Part shown: in pieces, positions 43,356-51,342 of the stretch
Numbering within the stretch: the first letter of the stretch is position 1
Layout: the number at the start of each line of letters is the position of its first letter
Source of the DNA: Phycicoccus duodecadis
GTDB lineage: Bacteria; Actinomycetota; Actinomycetes; Actinomycetales; Dermatophilaceae
Length of the DNA: 64,000 nt
Assembly: GCF_002846495.1 (NCBI RefSeq)
Contig: NZ_PJNE01000001.1
Location: 248,001-312,000, forward strand
Direction: 5' to 3'
Made by a program: the position numbers and the translations under genes
The notes under the pieces: model-generated
What the model was told of the DNA's origin: nothing
The model's database searches: none
What the model saw: the letters and a program-made list of their open reading frames with translations, nothing else

Positions 43356-44332
43356 GCGCGGCCCTGCGCGTCGAGCTGCTCCTCCAACGCGGCCAGGACG
43401 CGGTAGCACGGCATCACCTGGCGGATGGAGGCGTTCGGCTCCCGGCCCTCGCGGATGGCGGCCACGAACTCGCGGTCCTGCAGCTCGATGCCGTCCATCG
43501 ACACGTCGACCCCGCTGACGTCGACAGGCTCGTCCTTCCCGGTGAACAGGTCGTCGTAGCGCGCCAGGTAGGTGCCGGTGTCGCCGATGTACCGAAAGAA
43601 CGTGCCGAGCGGCCCGTCGTTGTTGAAGGAGAGCGAGAGGGTGCACACGGCGCCGTTCTCGGCGAGCAGCTGGATCGACATGTCCATCGCGATACCGAGC
43701 TCGGGGTGCAGGGGTCCCTGCACGGCGTTGGCGCGCACGACCGGGGAGCCGGTCTGGTACTGGAACAGGTCGACGGTGTGTGCGGCGTGGTGCCACAGCA
43801 GGTGGTCGGTCCAGGACCGGGGCTGGCCCAGGGCGTTGAGGTTCTGGCGGCGGAAGAAGTAGGTCTGCACGTCCATCTGCTGCAGGTGCAGCTCCCCCGC
43901 CACGACCCGGCGGTGGACCCACTGGTGGCTGGGGTTGAAGCGGCGGGTGTGCCCGACCATCGCGACGAGCCCCGTCCCCTCCTGGGCCTCGAGGCATGCC
44001 TCGGCGTCGGCGAGGGAGTCGGCCAGCGGGATCTCGACCTGCACGTGCTTGCCCGCGGCCAGGGCGGCGCGGGTCTGGTCGGCGTGCATCTGCGTGGGGG
44101 TCGCGAGGATGACGGCATCGACGTCGTCCGCGGCGAGGACCTCCTCGAGCGTCGCCACCGCTCGCCGGGCGCCGTGCTCCCGGGCGAAGGCCTCGGCCCT
44201 CTCGAGGGAGCTGCTGACGACGGCAGTGAGCTCGACACCGTCGATACGGCCGAGCGCGGCCGCGTGCTTGGCGCCGAAGGCACCGCCCCCCGCGAGGGCG
44301 ATCCGGACGGGCTGGTTCGCCGGCACTGTCAC
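43352..44332 (-). CDS. ligC: 4-carboxy-2-hydroxymuconate-6-semialdehyde dehydrogenase (Gfo/Idh/MocA family)
   Basis: 326 residues from GTG 44332 (GTGA overlap with ligAB). The dinucleotide motif is ALAGGGAFGAKHA; EIPLADS replaces the usual EKP of the family. The LigC-like text VGHTRRFNPSHQW, QTYFFRR and LLWHHAAHTVDLFQYQ matches CHMS dehydrogenases. It oxidises the hemiacetal of the ring-cleavage product to 2-pyrone-4,6-dicarboxylate with NAD(P)+. The position directly after the dioxygenase agrees with pathway order. Confidence 0.9.
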   Translation of the reverse strand: MTVPANQPVRIALAGGGAFGAKHAAALGRIDGVELTAVVSSSLERAEAFAREHGARRAVATLEEVLAADDVDAVILATPTQMHADQTRAALAAGKHVQVEIPLADSLADAEACLEAQEGTGLVAMVGHTRRFNPSHQWVHRRVVAGELHLQQMDVQTYFFRRQNLNALGQPRSWTDHLLWHHAAHTVDLFQYQTGSPVVRANAVQGPLHPELGIAMDMSIQLLAENGAVCTLSLSFNNDGPLGTFFRYIGDTGTYLARYDDLFTGKDEPVDVSGVDVSMDGIELQDREFVAAIREGREPNASIRQVMPCYRVLAALEEQLDAQGRA

Positions 44333-45642
44333 TCCTTCCCCGCGGGCGACGTGGCCCGCGGGTGGTTCTCGAGGATCAGATGTCCCACAGCGGTGTTCGA
44401 CGCGGGGACGTGGTAGAAGCGGTGCTTGACCTCGATGGTCCCGCTGTCGTCGACGTCGGCCAGCGCCCCCCTGGCGATGAACCACATGACGAGCTCGATG
44501 CCTTCGGAGCCGGCCTCCTCGACGTACTCGAGGTGGGGCACCTGGGACAGCGTCGCCGGGTCGTCGACCAGGGCGTCCAGGAAGCGGTTGTCCCACTCGC
44601 GGTTGATCAGGCCGGCCCGGGGCCCCTGCAGCTGGTGGCTCATGCCGCCGGTCCCCCACACCTGGACGTTGACGGGGCGGTCGTAGGACTCGATCGCCCG
44701 GCGCAGGGCCTGGCCCAGGGCGAAGCAGCGCGCCCCGGACGGCACGGGGTACTGGACCACGTTGACGTGGAACGGGATGACCTTGCAGGGCCACTTCTCG
44801 ACGTCGCCGAACATCAGGGTGAGCGGGACGGTGAGGCCGTGGTCGACGGTCATCTCGTTGACCAGCGTCAGGTCGAAGTCCTCGCGGATCAGGCTGTGCG
44901 CGATGTGGGCGGCCAGCTCCGGGTCGCCCTCGACGCCCGGCACCGGCCGCGGCCCGTAGCCCTCGTCGGCGGCCGGGTAGCTCGCGCCGGTCCCGAGGAC
45001 GAACGTGGGGATGACCCTCTGGTCGAAGGCCGTGGCGTGGTCGTTGTAGACCAGGAAGACCACGTCGGGGAGGTTCTCGCGCTCCCACTGCTTCGAGTAC
45101 TCGTAGCCGTCGAAGACCTGCTTCCAGTAGGGCTCCTCCGTCTTGTGCTGGTCCCAGGCCACCCCGATGGCGGGCACGTGCGAGGTGAAGACGGCGCCGC
45201 TGATGTGGGCGTGCTCGGTCGGCGCGGGCAGAACGGCGGAGGCGTGGTGCGCCTCGCGCACCTGGTCCGCGATGCGGTTGCCCTCGATGGCCCGGCCGCC
45301 GTGCAGCATCATGTCGCGGTACTCGGCCTCGCTCATCCCGGTCATCGACCCCGCCATCTGCTGGAAGGACAGGCCGAGGGTGGCCCCCCACTTCGACAGG
45401 AAGTAGATGTTCCCGCCGTGCTCGATGGCGGTGTTGAGGTCGCGGTCCAGGAGGGCCTGCTTCTGTACCTCGGTGAGCGGCCACTCGTCGAGGTAGGCCC
45501 GCTCGTCGGCGAGGTACCGCTCACGGTTGGTGGCCGTCATGAGCGACATGCAGAACTGGTTCAGGTGGTAGCCCTTGGCCGACTGCTCGGCGTCGAAGAT
45601 GGTCGTGCCGGGGACCTGTCGGTAGGTCTTGTCGAGGGACAT
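44329..45642 (-). CDS. ligAB: Protocatechuate 4,5-dioxygenase, fused alpha and beta chains
   Basis: 437 residues. Residues about 1-125 correspond to the small LigA chain (FCMSLMTATNRERYLADE). Residues about 140-425 correspond to LigB with non-heme Fe(II) ligands H155 (SHVPAIG), H202 (VYNDHATAF) and probably E349 (NREWDNRF), plus the base His336 (GGMSHQLQGPRAG). The enzyme opens protocatechuate between C4 and C5 (extradiol, type II). In Sphingobium the two parts are separate chains. Fused forms occur in gallate dioxygenases and, from memory, in Arthrobacter PcmA, so gallate activity cannot be excluded. The PDC-forming dehydrogenase next door supports protocatechuate. ATG 45642. Confidence 0.92.
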   Translation of the reverse strand: MSLDKTYRQVPGTTIFDAEQSAKGYHLNQFCMSLMTATNRERYLADERAYLDEWPLTEVQKQALLDRDLNTAIEHGGNIYFLSKWGATLGLSFQQMAGSMTGMSEAEYRDMMLHGGRAIEGNRIADQVREAHHASAVLPAPTEHAHISGAVFTSHVPAIGVAWDQHKTEEPYWKQVFDGYEYSKQWERENLPDVVFLVYNDHATAFDQRVIPTFVLGTGASYPAADEGYGPRPVPGVEGDPELAAHIAHSLIREDFDLTLVNEMTVDHGLTVPLTLMFGDVEKWPCKVIPFHVNVVQYPVPSGARCFALGQALRRAIESYDRPVNVQVWGTGGMSHQLQGPRAGLINREWDNRFLDALVDDPATLSQVPHLEYVEEAGSEGIELVMWFIARGALADVDDSGTIEVKHRFYHVPASNTAVGHLILENHPRATSPAGKE

Positions 45643-45667
45643 GGGTTCTCCTATCGGGAGACGTGGT

Positions 45668-46588
45668 TCACGGGGTGTCCGACCAGTAGAGGCCGGCCGG
45701 GTTGTCGACGAGCAGCGCCTGCTGCAGCGCCGCCGTCGGGGCGATGTGCGGGATGCCGTCGACCAGGAGACCGTCGTCGGGCATGTGGTCGGTGAGGTTG
45801 GGGTGCGGCCAGTCGGTCCCCCACAGGACCCGGTCCGGGAACTCCTCCACGACGCGTCGGGCGAACGGGACCACGTCGCGGTAGGAGTGTCGCTCCCCGT
45901 CGAGGGCCGGCGGGCCGTCCACCGACAGGCGCTCCGGGCAGGTGACCTTGCACCAGATGTCGGGCTTGGCCCGCATCAGGTCGAGGAACGCCTCGAACTC
46001 GGGGCCGGTCGGGTCCTTGGTCACGTCGGGCCGGCCCATGTGGTCGACGACGAGGGGCACCGGGATGGAGAGGAAGAAGTCACGCAGGTCCGCGAGGTCG
46101 GCCGCCTCGAAGTAGATGACGACGTGCCACCCGAGGGGGGCGATGCGCTCGACGACCGCGCGCAGCGCGTCCTGGGGCACCACGTCGACGAGGCGCCGGA
46201 CGAAGTTGAAGCGGACGCCACGGACGCCCGCATCGTGCAGGTCGGCGAGCTCGTCGTCCGTCACGTCGGGCCGCACCGTGGCGACGCCACGGGCCCGGCC
46301 CCCGGAGGCACGGAGGGCATCGACCATGGCGCTGTTGTCGGCTCCGTGACACGTCGCCTGGACGACCACGTTGCGCGAGAACCCCAGCCGGTCACGCAGC
46401 GCGAACAGCTGGTCCTTGGAGGCGTCGCAGGGGGTGTACTTGCGCTCGGGGGCGAAGGGGAACTCGGCACCGGGCCCGAAGACGTGGCAGTGGGCGTCGA
46501 CGGCGCCGTCGGGCAGCCGGAAGTGCGGGGTGCTCGGGTCGGGGTACCAGTCGAGCCAGCCGGGGGTCTTCTCGAACGTCGTGGTCAT
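45668..46588 (-). CDS. ligI: 2-pyrone-4,6-dicarboxylate hydrolase
   Basis: 306 residues, amidohydrolase superfamily. LigI-type features are DAHCHVFGPGAEFPF near the N-terminus, QATCHGADN, RGVRFNFVRRLV, VDHMGRPD and WGTDWPHPN. It opens the lactone PDC to 4-oxalomesaconate. It lies 2 bp after ligK and 25 bp before ligAB. The start ATG 46588 is consistent with family length (about 290-305). Confidence 0.92.
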   Translation of the reverse strand: MTTTFEKTPGWLDWYPDPSTPHFRLPDGAVDAHCHVFGPGAEFPFAPERKYTPCDASKDQLFALRDRLGFSRNVVVQATCHGADNSAMVDALRASGGRARGVATVRPDVTDDELADLHDAGVRGVRFNFVRRLVDVVPQDALRAVVERIAPLGWHVVIYFEAADLADLRDFFLSIPVPLVVDHMGRPDVTKDPTGPEFEAFLDLMRAKPDIWCKVTCPERLSVDGPPALDGERHSYRDVVPFARRVVEEFPDRVLWGTDWPHPNLTDHMPDDGLLVDGIPHIAPTAALQQALLVDNPAGLYWSDTP

Positions 46589-46590
46589 CG

Positions 46591-47280
46591 TCAGTCCTCG
46601 TACCGCAGCCCGAGCGCGGCCAGCGGCTCACGCATCCCGTACATGTCCAGGCCGAGCTCGCCGGCCCGGAAGCGCTCCCGCTTGCCCTCCTCGTTCGCCT
46701 CGCGCTGGGCGGCCGCCTGCGCGACCTCGGCCGCCCGTTCCCGGGGCACGACCACGACGCCGTCGACGTCGGCCACGACGACGTCGCCGGGGCGCACGAG
46801 GGCGTTGGCGCACACGACGGGGACGTTGACCGACCCGAGGGTGGCCTTGACCGTGCCCTTGGCGTTGATGGCCCGCGCGAACACGGGGAAGTCCATCGCC
46901 TCGAGGTCGGCGACGTCGCGGACCCCGCCGTCGATGACCAGGCCGGCGCAGCCCCGCGCGCGCAGCGAGGTCGCCAGGAGGTCACCGAAGTAGCCGTCCT
47001 CGCTCTCGGTCGTGCAGGCGGCCACGAGCACGTCGCCCTCGCGGACCTGTTCGGCCGCCACGTGCAGCATCCAGTTGTCCCCCGGTTGCAGGAGCACCGT
47101 GATCGCGGTGCCGCACAGGCGGGCTCCGCGGTACACGGGCCGGATGTAGGGGCGCATCAGGCCGACCCGGCCCATCGCCTCGTGCACCGTGGCGACCCCG
47201 AACGCCGCCAGGCGCGCGACCACCGCGGGCTCGGCGCGGGTCACCGCGGTGTGGACGACGCCGATCTCGGTGTGCTCCAT
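46591..47280 (-). CDS. ligK: 4-carboxy-4-hydroxy-2-oxoadipate (CHA/HMG) aldolase
   Basis: 229 residues, RraA-like fold of class II pyruvate aldolases. Visible signature elements are [22 protein letters not shown], the metal/substrate loop [27 protein letters not shown] (core [11 protein letters not shown], with R and D that bind substrate and metal) and [15 protein letters not shown]. It splits CHA to pyruvate and oxaloacetate, the end of the pathway. ATG 47280 lies 14 bp after ligJ. Confidence 0.92.
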   Translation of the reverse strand: MEHTEIGVVHTAVTRAEPAVVARLAAFGVATVHEAMGRVGLMRPYIRPVYRGARLCGTAITVLLQPGDNWMLHVAAEQVREGDVLVAACTTESEDGYFGDLLATSLRARGCAGLVIDGGVRDVADLEAMDFPVFARAINAKGTVKATLGSVNVPVVCANALVRPGDVVVADVDGVVVVPRERAAEVAQAAAQREANEEGKRERFRAGELGLDMYGMREPLAALGLRYED

Positions 47281-47294
47281 CTGGTGTCCTCTCG

Positions 47295-48320
47295 TCAGTG
47301 GCCGGCCGCGCCGAGGCGGGCGGCGAGGCGGGGGTAGACGCGCAGCGCGTTGCCGGAGTACACGGCGGTGCGCTCGTCGTCGGTGAGGTGGGGGGTGGCG
47401 TCGACGTACCGACGGGTGTCGTCGAAGTGGTGGCCGGTGCGGGCGTCGATGTCGCGGACGGCGCCGATCATCTCGCTCGCGAACAGCACGGAGCGGCTGG
47501 GGATGACGTCGGTGAGCAGGTCGATGCCCGGCTGGTGGTACACGCAGGTGTCGAACAGCACGTTGTCGAGGAGGGCCTCGGGGTCGGGCCGGCCGAGGGC
47601 CATGGCCAGGCCCCGGAAGCGGCCCCAGTGGTACGGCACCGCACCCCCGCCGTGCGGGATGACCAGGCGCAGGGTCGGGAAGTCCGCGAACAGGTCACCC
47701 TGCAGCAGCTGCATGAAGGCCGTGGTGTCGGCGTTGAGGTAGTGGGCCCCGGTGGTGTGGAAGGCCGGGTTGCAGGAGGTGCTGACGTGGACCATCGCGG
47801 GGACCTCGTACTCGACCAGGGCCTCGTAGATCGGGTACCAGGCGCGGTCCGTGAGCGGCGGCGCCGTCCAGCGGCCTCCCGACGGGTCCGGGTTGAGGTT
47901 GACCGTCACGGCCCCCAGCTCCTCGACCGCGCGGCGCAGCTCGGGCAGCGACGTGGCGGGGTCGACCCCCGGTGACTGCGGCAGCATCGCCCCCATCGCG
48001 AACCGCTCCGGGTAGAGCGTGCTGACCCGGTGCACCAGGTCGTTGCAGATGCGGGCCCAGGTGGAGGAGACCGCGAGGTCCCCGATGTGGTGCGCCATGA
48101 AGCTGGCCCGCGGCGAGAAGATCGTCAGGTCGCTCCCCCGCTCGTCCATGAGCCGCAGCTGGTTGCCCTCGACGGCCTCGCGCAGGTCGTCGTCGGAGAT
48201 GACGAGGTCGGCCGGGTCCGGGGCGTTCGCGGGGTCGCCGACGGCGGCGACCTGCCGGTCCCGCCACCGGGCGAGCTGGGGCGGAGCCGTGGTGAAGTGG
48301 CCGTGGCAGTCGATGATCAC
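47295..48320 (-). CDS. ligJ: 4-oxalomesaconate hydratase, LigJ type (amidohydrolase family)
   Basis: 341 residues from GTG 48320 (AAGGAG ten bases upstream). The metal motif IIDCHGHF is at the very start. Further LigJ-like text is [28 protein letters not shown], the conserved [18 protein letters not shown] (core [12 protein letters not shown]) and SEMIGAVR in the final third. The length equals Sphingobium LigJ (about 340). It hydrates the isomerised ring-opened diacid to CHA. It lies 62 bp downstream of pobA, after a short tandem repeat. Confidence 0.9.
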   Translation of the reverse strand: MIIDCHGHFTTAPPQLARWRDRQVAAVGDPANAPDPADLVISDDDLREAVEGNQLRLMDERGSDLTIFSPRASFMAHHIGDLAVSSTWARICNDLVHRVSTLYPERFAMGAMLPQSPGVDPATSLPELRRAVEELGAVTVNLNPDPSGGRWTAPPLTDRAWYPIYEALVEYEVPAMVHVSTSCNPAFHTTGAHYLNADTTAFMQLLQGDLFADFPTLRLVIPHGGGAVPYHWGRFRGLAMALGRPDPEALLDNVLFDTCVYHQPGIDLLTDVIPSRSVLFASEMIGAVRDIDARTGHHFDDTRRYVDATPHLTDDERTAVYSGNALRVYPRLAARLGAAGH

Positions 48321-48340
48321 GCGGCGCAGTCTCCTTCGAG

Positions 48341-48378
48341 GGGTCGGTCGGGTCGGTCGGGTCGGTCGGTTCGGTCGG
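48341..48378. repeat. Short GGTCGGTCG tandem repeat between pobA and ligJ
   Basis: Three to four copies of a 9-base unit (GGTCGGTCG) with a final variant (GGTTCGGTCGG) fill most of the 62-bp space between the pobA stop and the ligJ ribosome site. It is too short and uniform for CRISPR and may simply be replication slippage. Confidence 0.7.
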
Positions 48379-48382
48379 CCTG

Positions 48383-49591
48383 TCAGGTGTCGCGGGTGGG
48401 CCAGCCGGTGTACTGCTCCGCGAGGTAGGTACGACCGGCCCGGGTGCCCACGACGTTGTCGAGCTCGCCGACCTGGCGCCGGTGGTCGAACGCCGTGCTC
48501 CCCGGCGTCGTGTGGAGCAGCTGGGTCATCCAGTACGAGAAGTTCTGGGCCCGCCACACCCGCTGGAGGGCCCGGGGCTCGAACTCGTCGAGGACGGCGT
48601 CGTCGCCGCTGTGCACGGTGCGGGCCAGCACGTCGGCGAGGATCTGCACGTCGTGCAGGGCGAGGTTGAGCCCCTTGGCGCCGGTCGGCGGGACGGTGTG
48701 GGCGGCGTCGCCGGCCAGCACGAGCGAGCCCCACCGCATCGGTTGCTGGACGAAGGAGCGGAAGCGCAGGACGGTCTTCTCGAAGACGGGGCCCTCGCGC
48801 AGCGAGAAGCCGTCGCGACCGGCGACCCTCTGCTGCAAGGTCTCCCAGATCCGCGCGTCGTCCCAGGCGTCGACGTCCTCGTCGGGGTCGCACTGGAAGT
48901 ACATCCGCTGGACGGCGTCGGTGCGCTGGCTGATGAGGGCGAAGCCGTGCTCGGACTGGGCGTAGACCAGCTCCGGGGCGCTGACCGGGGCGTGGGTCAG
49001 GATGCCGAACCAGGCGAAGGGGTACTCCTTGAAGAACTGGGTGCTCCGGTCCTGAGGCACGAGGGCGCGGCAGGTGCTGCGCGACCCGTCGGCACCGATG
49101 ACGTAGCGCGCCCGGAGCTCGTGCCGGATGCCGGAGGAGTCGGTGAACCGCACCCGGGGCGCATCCCCCTCGACGTCGAGCACCTCGGTGTCGCGCACGC
49201 CGTAGTGCACGACCCCCCCGTCGCGGGCGCGGGCGTCGGCGAGGTCGGTGAAGACGTCGGTCTGGGGGTACAGCCACGCGGAGGCACCGACCAGCTCGGC
49301 GAAGTCGATCCGGTGGCCCCGCCCGTCGAAGCGGAGCTCGATGCCCTCGTGCTCGTGGCCGTCGCGCAGGATGCGGTCCGACACCCCCGTCTCGACCAGG
49401 GCCCGGGCGTTGTCGGCTTCGAGGATCCCCGCGCGGTGGGTGGACTCGATCTCGGCGCGCGTCCGGCTCTCGACCGCCACGGCGTCGACACCGGCGCGGG
49501 CGAGCAGGTGGGCGAGCATGAGCCCGGAGGGTCCGGCACCGACGATGGCCACCGGGACCTCGGTGGTCTCGGCCACTTCCTGGTCCGTCAT
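48383..49591 (-). CDS. pobA: 4-hydroxybenzoate 3-monooxygenase
   Basis: 402 residues, ATG 49591. Class A flavoprotein hydroxylase with VAIVGAGPSGLMLAHLLARAG (core GAGPSG), the internal DG motif RYVIGADGSRS and the GD motif LVLAGDAAHTVPPTGAKGLN (core GDAAHTVPPTGAKG). Length and the PobA-type RAGILE and FGILTHAP segments identify 4-hydroxybenzoate hydroxylase, which makes protocatechuate with NADPH or NADH and O2. It is first in the seven-gene minus-strand operon. An IclR gene lies 102 bp upstream in the same direction, so the promoter is probably at 49592-49693. Confidence 0.93.
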   Translation of the reverse strand: MTDQEVAETTEVPVAIVGAGPSGLMLAHLLARAGVDAVAVESRTRAEIESTHRAGILEADNARALVETGVSDRILRDGHEHEGIELRFDGRGHRIDFAELVGASAWLYPQTDVFTDLADARARDGGVVHYGVRDTEVLDVEGDAPRVRFTDSSGIRHELRARYVIGADGSRSTCRALVPQDRSTQFFKEYPFAWFGILTHAPVSAPELVYAQSEHGFALISQRTDAVQRMYFQCDPDEDVDAWDDARIWETLQQRVAGRDGFSLREGPVFEKTVLRFRSFVQQPMRWGSLVLAGDAAHTVPPTGAKGLNLALHDVQILADVLARTVHSGDDAVLDEFEPRALQRVWRAQNFSYWMTQLLHTTPGSTAFDHRRQVGELDNVVGTRAGRTYLAEQYTGWPTRDT

Positions 49592-49693
49592 GGCTGCTCC
49601 TCGATTCCGTGGGTGCGTGATCCCGAACGTCCCATCGCGCTCGCCCCCGGCGCAGCGGCCTTTCCGCCTGGCGGAAGACAGGACCGCCCCGAC

Positions 49694-50500
49694 TCACACC
49701 CCGGTCGCGCCCACCCGACGCCCGAGGGCGTCCGAGATGCCCTGGGCGGCCAGCAGCACCGGGCGGCGCAGGGCGCGGACCCGGTCCGTGGTGCGCTCGG
49801 CGGCGACCACGACCCCGAGGGCGGCGTGCACCGGGCCCGTGGCCCCGATCCGGACCGGGGCGGCCACCGCCAGCGTGCTCTCGGACAGCTGCCGGTCACT
49901 GACGACGACCTGCTCGCGCCGGATGCCGTTGAGCTGGGCGCGCAGCACCTCCGGGTCGGTGATGGTGAAGGGGGTGAACGCCTGGAGCGGGTGCTCGAGG
50001 ACCACCTCCCGGATCTCGGCGGGCGCGTGGGCCAGGAGGACGCGGCCCATGCCCGTGGCCGCCAGGGGGAACCGGGCACCGACCATGGTGATGAGCTCGA
50101 CCGACCGGTGCCCGGCGATCCGCTCGACGAAGACCAGCTCGGTGCCCTCGCGGACGGCGAGCTGGACGTTCTCGTGGGTCCCCTCGTACAGGTCCTGCAT
50201 GAACGGCAGCGCCGCGTCCCGCAGGATCTGCGTCCGCGGCGCGGCCGAGCCGACCTCCCACAGCCGGAGCCCGACGTGCCATGTGCCGTCCTCCCCGCGT
50301 TCGAGAGCACCCCAGTCGGCCAGCTCCGCGACGATGCGGTGGGCGGTGCTCAGCGGGATGCGCGCGTGCCGGGCGATCTGCGAGAGCGACTGGCTCTGCT
50401 GGTCGCGGGTGAAGGTGGCGAGCACGGCCAGGACCTTGCCCGCGGCGGTGCGGACCGGCCCGCCGGCGTCCCCGGTGCGACCTTCGGGCGGCGGTGCCAT
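49694..50500 (-). CDS. IclR-family regulator (PobR/PcaR-like)
   Basis: 268 residues from ATG 50500, with AAGG eight bases upstream; GTG 50506 is in frame. An N-terminal winged helix (about 20-80, QSLSQIARHARIPLSTAHRIVAEL) is followed by an IclR effector domain with GTELVFVERIAGHRSVEL, FPLAATGMGRVLLAHA and a final APVRIGATGPVHAALGVVV (core APVRIGATGPVHAALG). IclR proteins commonly activate pob/pca genes in response to 4-hydroxybenzoate or protocatechuate. It is directly upstream of pobA and is the most likely activator of that operon. Confidence 0.9.
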   Translation of the reverse strand: MAPPPEGRTGDAGGPVRTAAGKVLAVLATFTRDQQSQSLSQIARHARIPLSTAHRIVAELADWGALERGEDGTWHVGLRLWEVGSAAPRTQILRDAALPFMQDLYEGTHENVQLAVREGTELVFVERIAGHRSVELITMVGARFPLAATGMGRVLLAHAPAEIREVVLEHPLQAFTPFTITDPEVLRAQLNGIRREQVVVSDRQLSESTLAVAAPVRIGATGPVHAALGVVVAAERTTDRVRALRRPVLLAAQGISDALGRRVGATGV

Positions 50501-50556
50501 GCGCACGACCTTAGGTGCTCGCCGGTCCCGATGGCCAAGGCTCGGACGCCGGCCGG

Positions 50557-51186
50557 TCAGGCGGGACGCGGTGGGGCCGGCGGTGCGTCGCCGGGCGCGC
50601 CCGCCGCGGCCTGCAGCCGGTCCACGAGCTCGAGGCCCCTCTCGGCCCAGGCGACCTCGAGGGCCGCCCGCTCCACCAGCCCCCGGTAGACGTGGACCTT
50701 GTAGGCGACGACGGCCGCGTGGGCGGCCTGCGGGGCACGGGCCAGCCGCAGCCGCAGCAGCTCGGTGTCGTGCGCCTCCAGCGCGTCCGCGTGTGCGGCC
50801 CAGCGCCGGCGCTGGTCCTCGTGGAAGGCCCGGTGCGCCGCGTACTGGCGGCGGGCGTCGTCGTAGGAGCCGAGCTCGAGGTAGGTGGCCTTGAGGTACT
50901 CCGCCGACCGCTCCCGGACCGGGGGGTCGACCCGCTGGACCCAGTCCGCGAGCGCCGCGCAGCCCGCGTCGGTGACCGAGTAGGTGCGCTTCGTGGCATG
51001 CGTCCCGCGGGCGCTGGCCTGCGCGCGCACGAGCCCGGCCTCCTCGAGGCGGCGTAGCTCGGGGTAGATCTGGGAGTGGCTCGCGTGCCAGACGAAGCCC
51101 ACGCTCTGGTCGAACTGCTTGGCCAGCTCGTAGCCGGTCATCGGCCGCACCTCGAGCAGGGCCAGCAGGGCGGAGCGCAGCGACAC
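50557..51186 (-). CDS. PadR-family regulator
   Basis: 209 residues from GTG 51186 with GAGGAGGG seven bases upstream. PadR winged helix at 1-85 (LLALLEVRPMTGYELAKQFDQ, core MTGYELAKQF; then SQIYPELRRLEEAGLV and TYSVTDAGCAAL). The C-terminal half is a Vir-type helical dimerisation domain with many Arg/His. PadR proteins often respond to phenolic acids. It is divergent from the aldehyde dehydrogenase / decarboxylase genes across 156 bp containing a perfect CTTTACGTAAAG palindrome, probably its operator. Confidence 0.9.
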   Translation of the reverse strand: MSLRSALLALLEVRPMTGYELAKQFDQSVGFVWHASHSQIYPELRRLEEAGLVRAQASARGTHATKRTYSVTDAGCAALADWVQRVDPPVRERSAEYLKATYLELGSYDDARRQYAAHRAFHEDQRRRWAAHADALEAHDTELLRLRLARAPQAAHAAVVAYKVHVYRGLVERAALEVAWAERGLELVDRLQAAAGAPGDAPPAPPRPA

Positions 51187-51248
51187 GGACGCCCTCCTCG
51201 GGTCTCTTCGCGGGGCCCGTCGGACGACGAGCCGGTCAGATGGTCGTA

Positions 51249-51260
51249 CTTTACGTAAAG
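51249..51260. promoter_or_regulatory. Perfect 12-bp palindrome, candidate PadR operator
   Basis: CTTTACGTAAAG lies between the PadR start (51186) and the aldehyde dehydrogenase start (51343), in locally AT-rich DNA. A -10-like CATATT follows at 51266-51271. Binding of either promoter by PadR is inferred from position. Confidence 0.55.
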
Positions 51261-51274
51261 AGTGACATATTGTG

Positions 51275-51322
51275 CCGTCCGGAACACCGTCCGGCACACC
51301 GTCCGGAACACCGTCCGGCACC
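51275..51322 (+). repeat. Four 12-bp CCGTCCGG tandem repeats in the aldehyde dehydrogenase leader
   Basis: CCGTCCGG recurs at 51275, 51287, 51299 and 51311, each followed by AACA or CACA/CACC in alternation, so the pattern is also two copies of a 24-bp unit. It fills the leader between the palindrome and the ribosome site (CAGGAG, about 51332). No spacers are present, so it is not CRISPR. Confidence 0.85.
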
Positions 51323-51342
51323 CCCAGCGAGCAGGAGCTGCC

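Noticed and set aside
51275..51322. CRISPR-like array
   Set aside because: Units are 12 bp with no unique spacers and no cas genes nearby; it is a simple tandem repeat.
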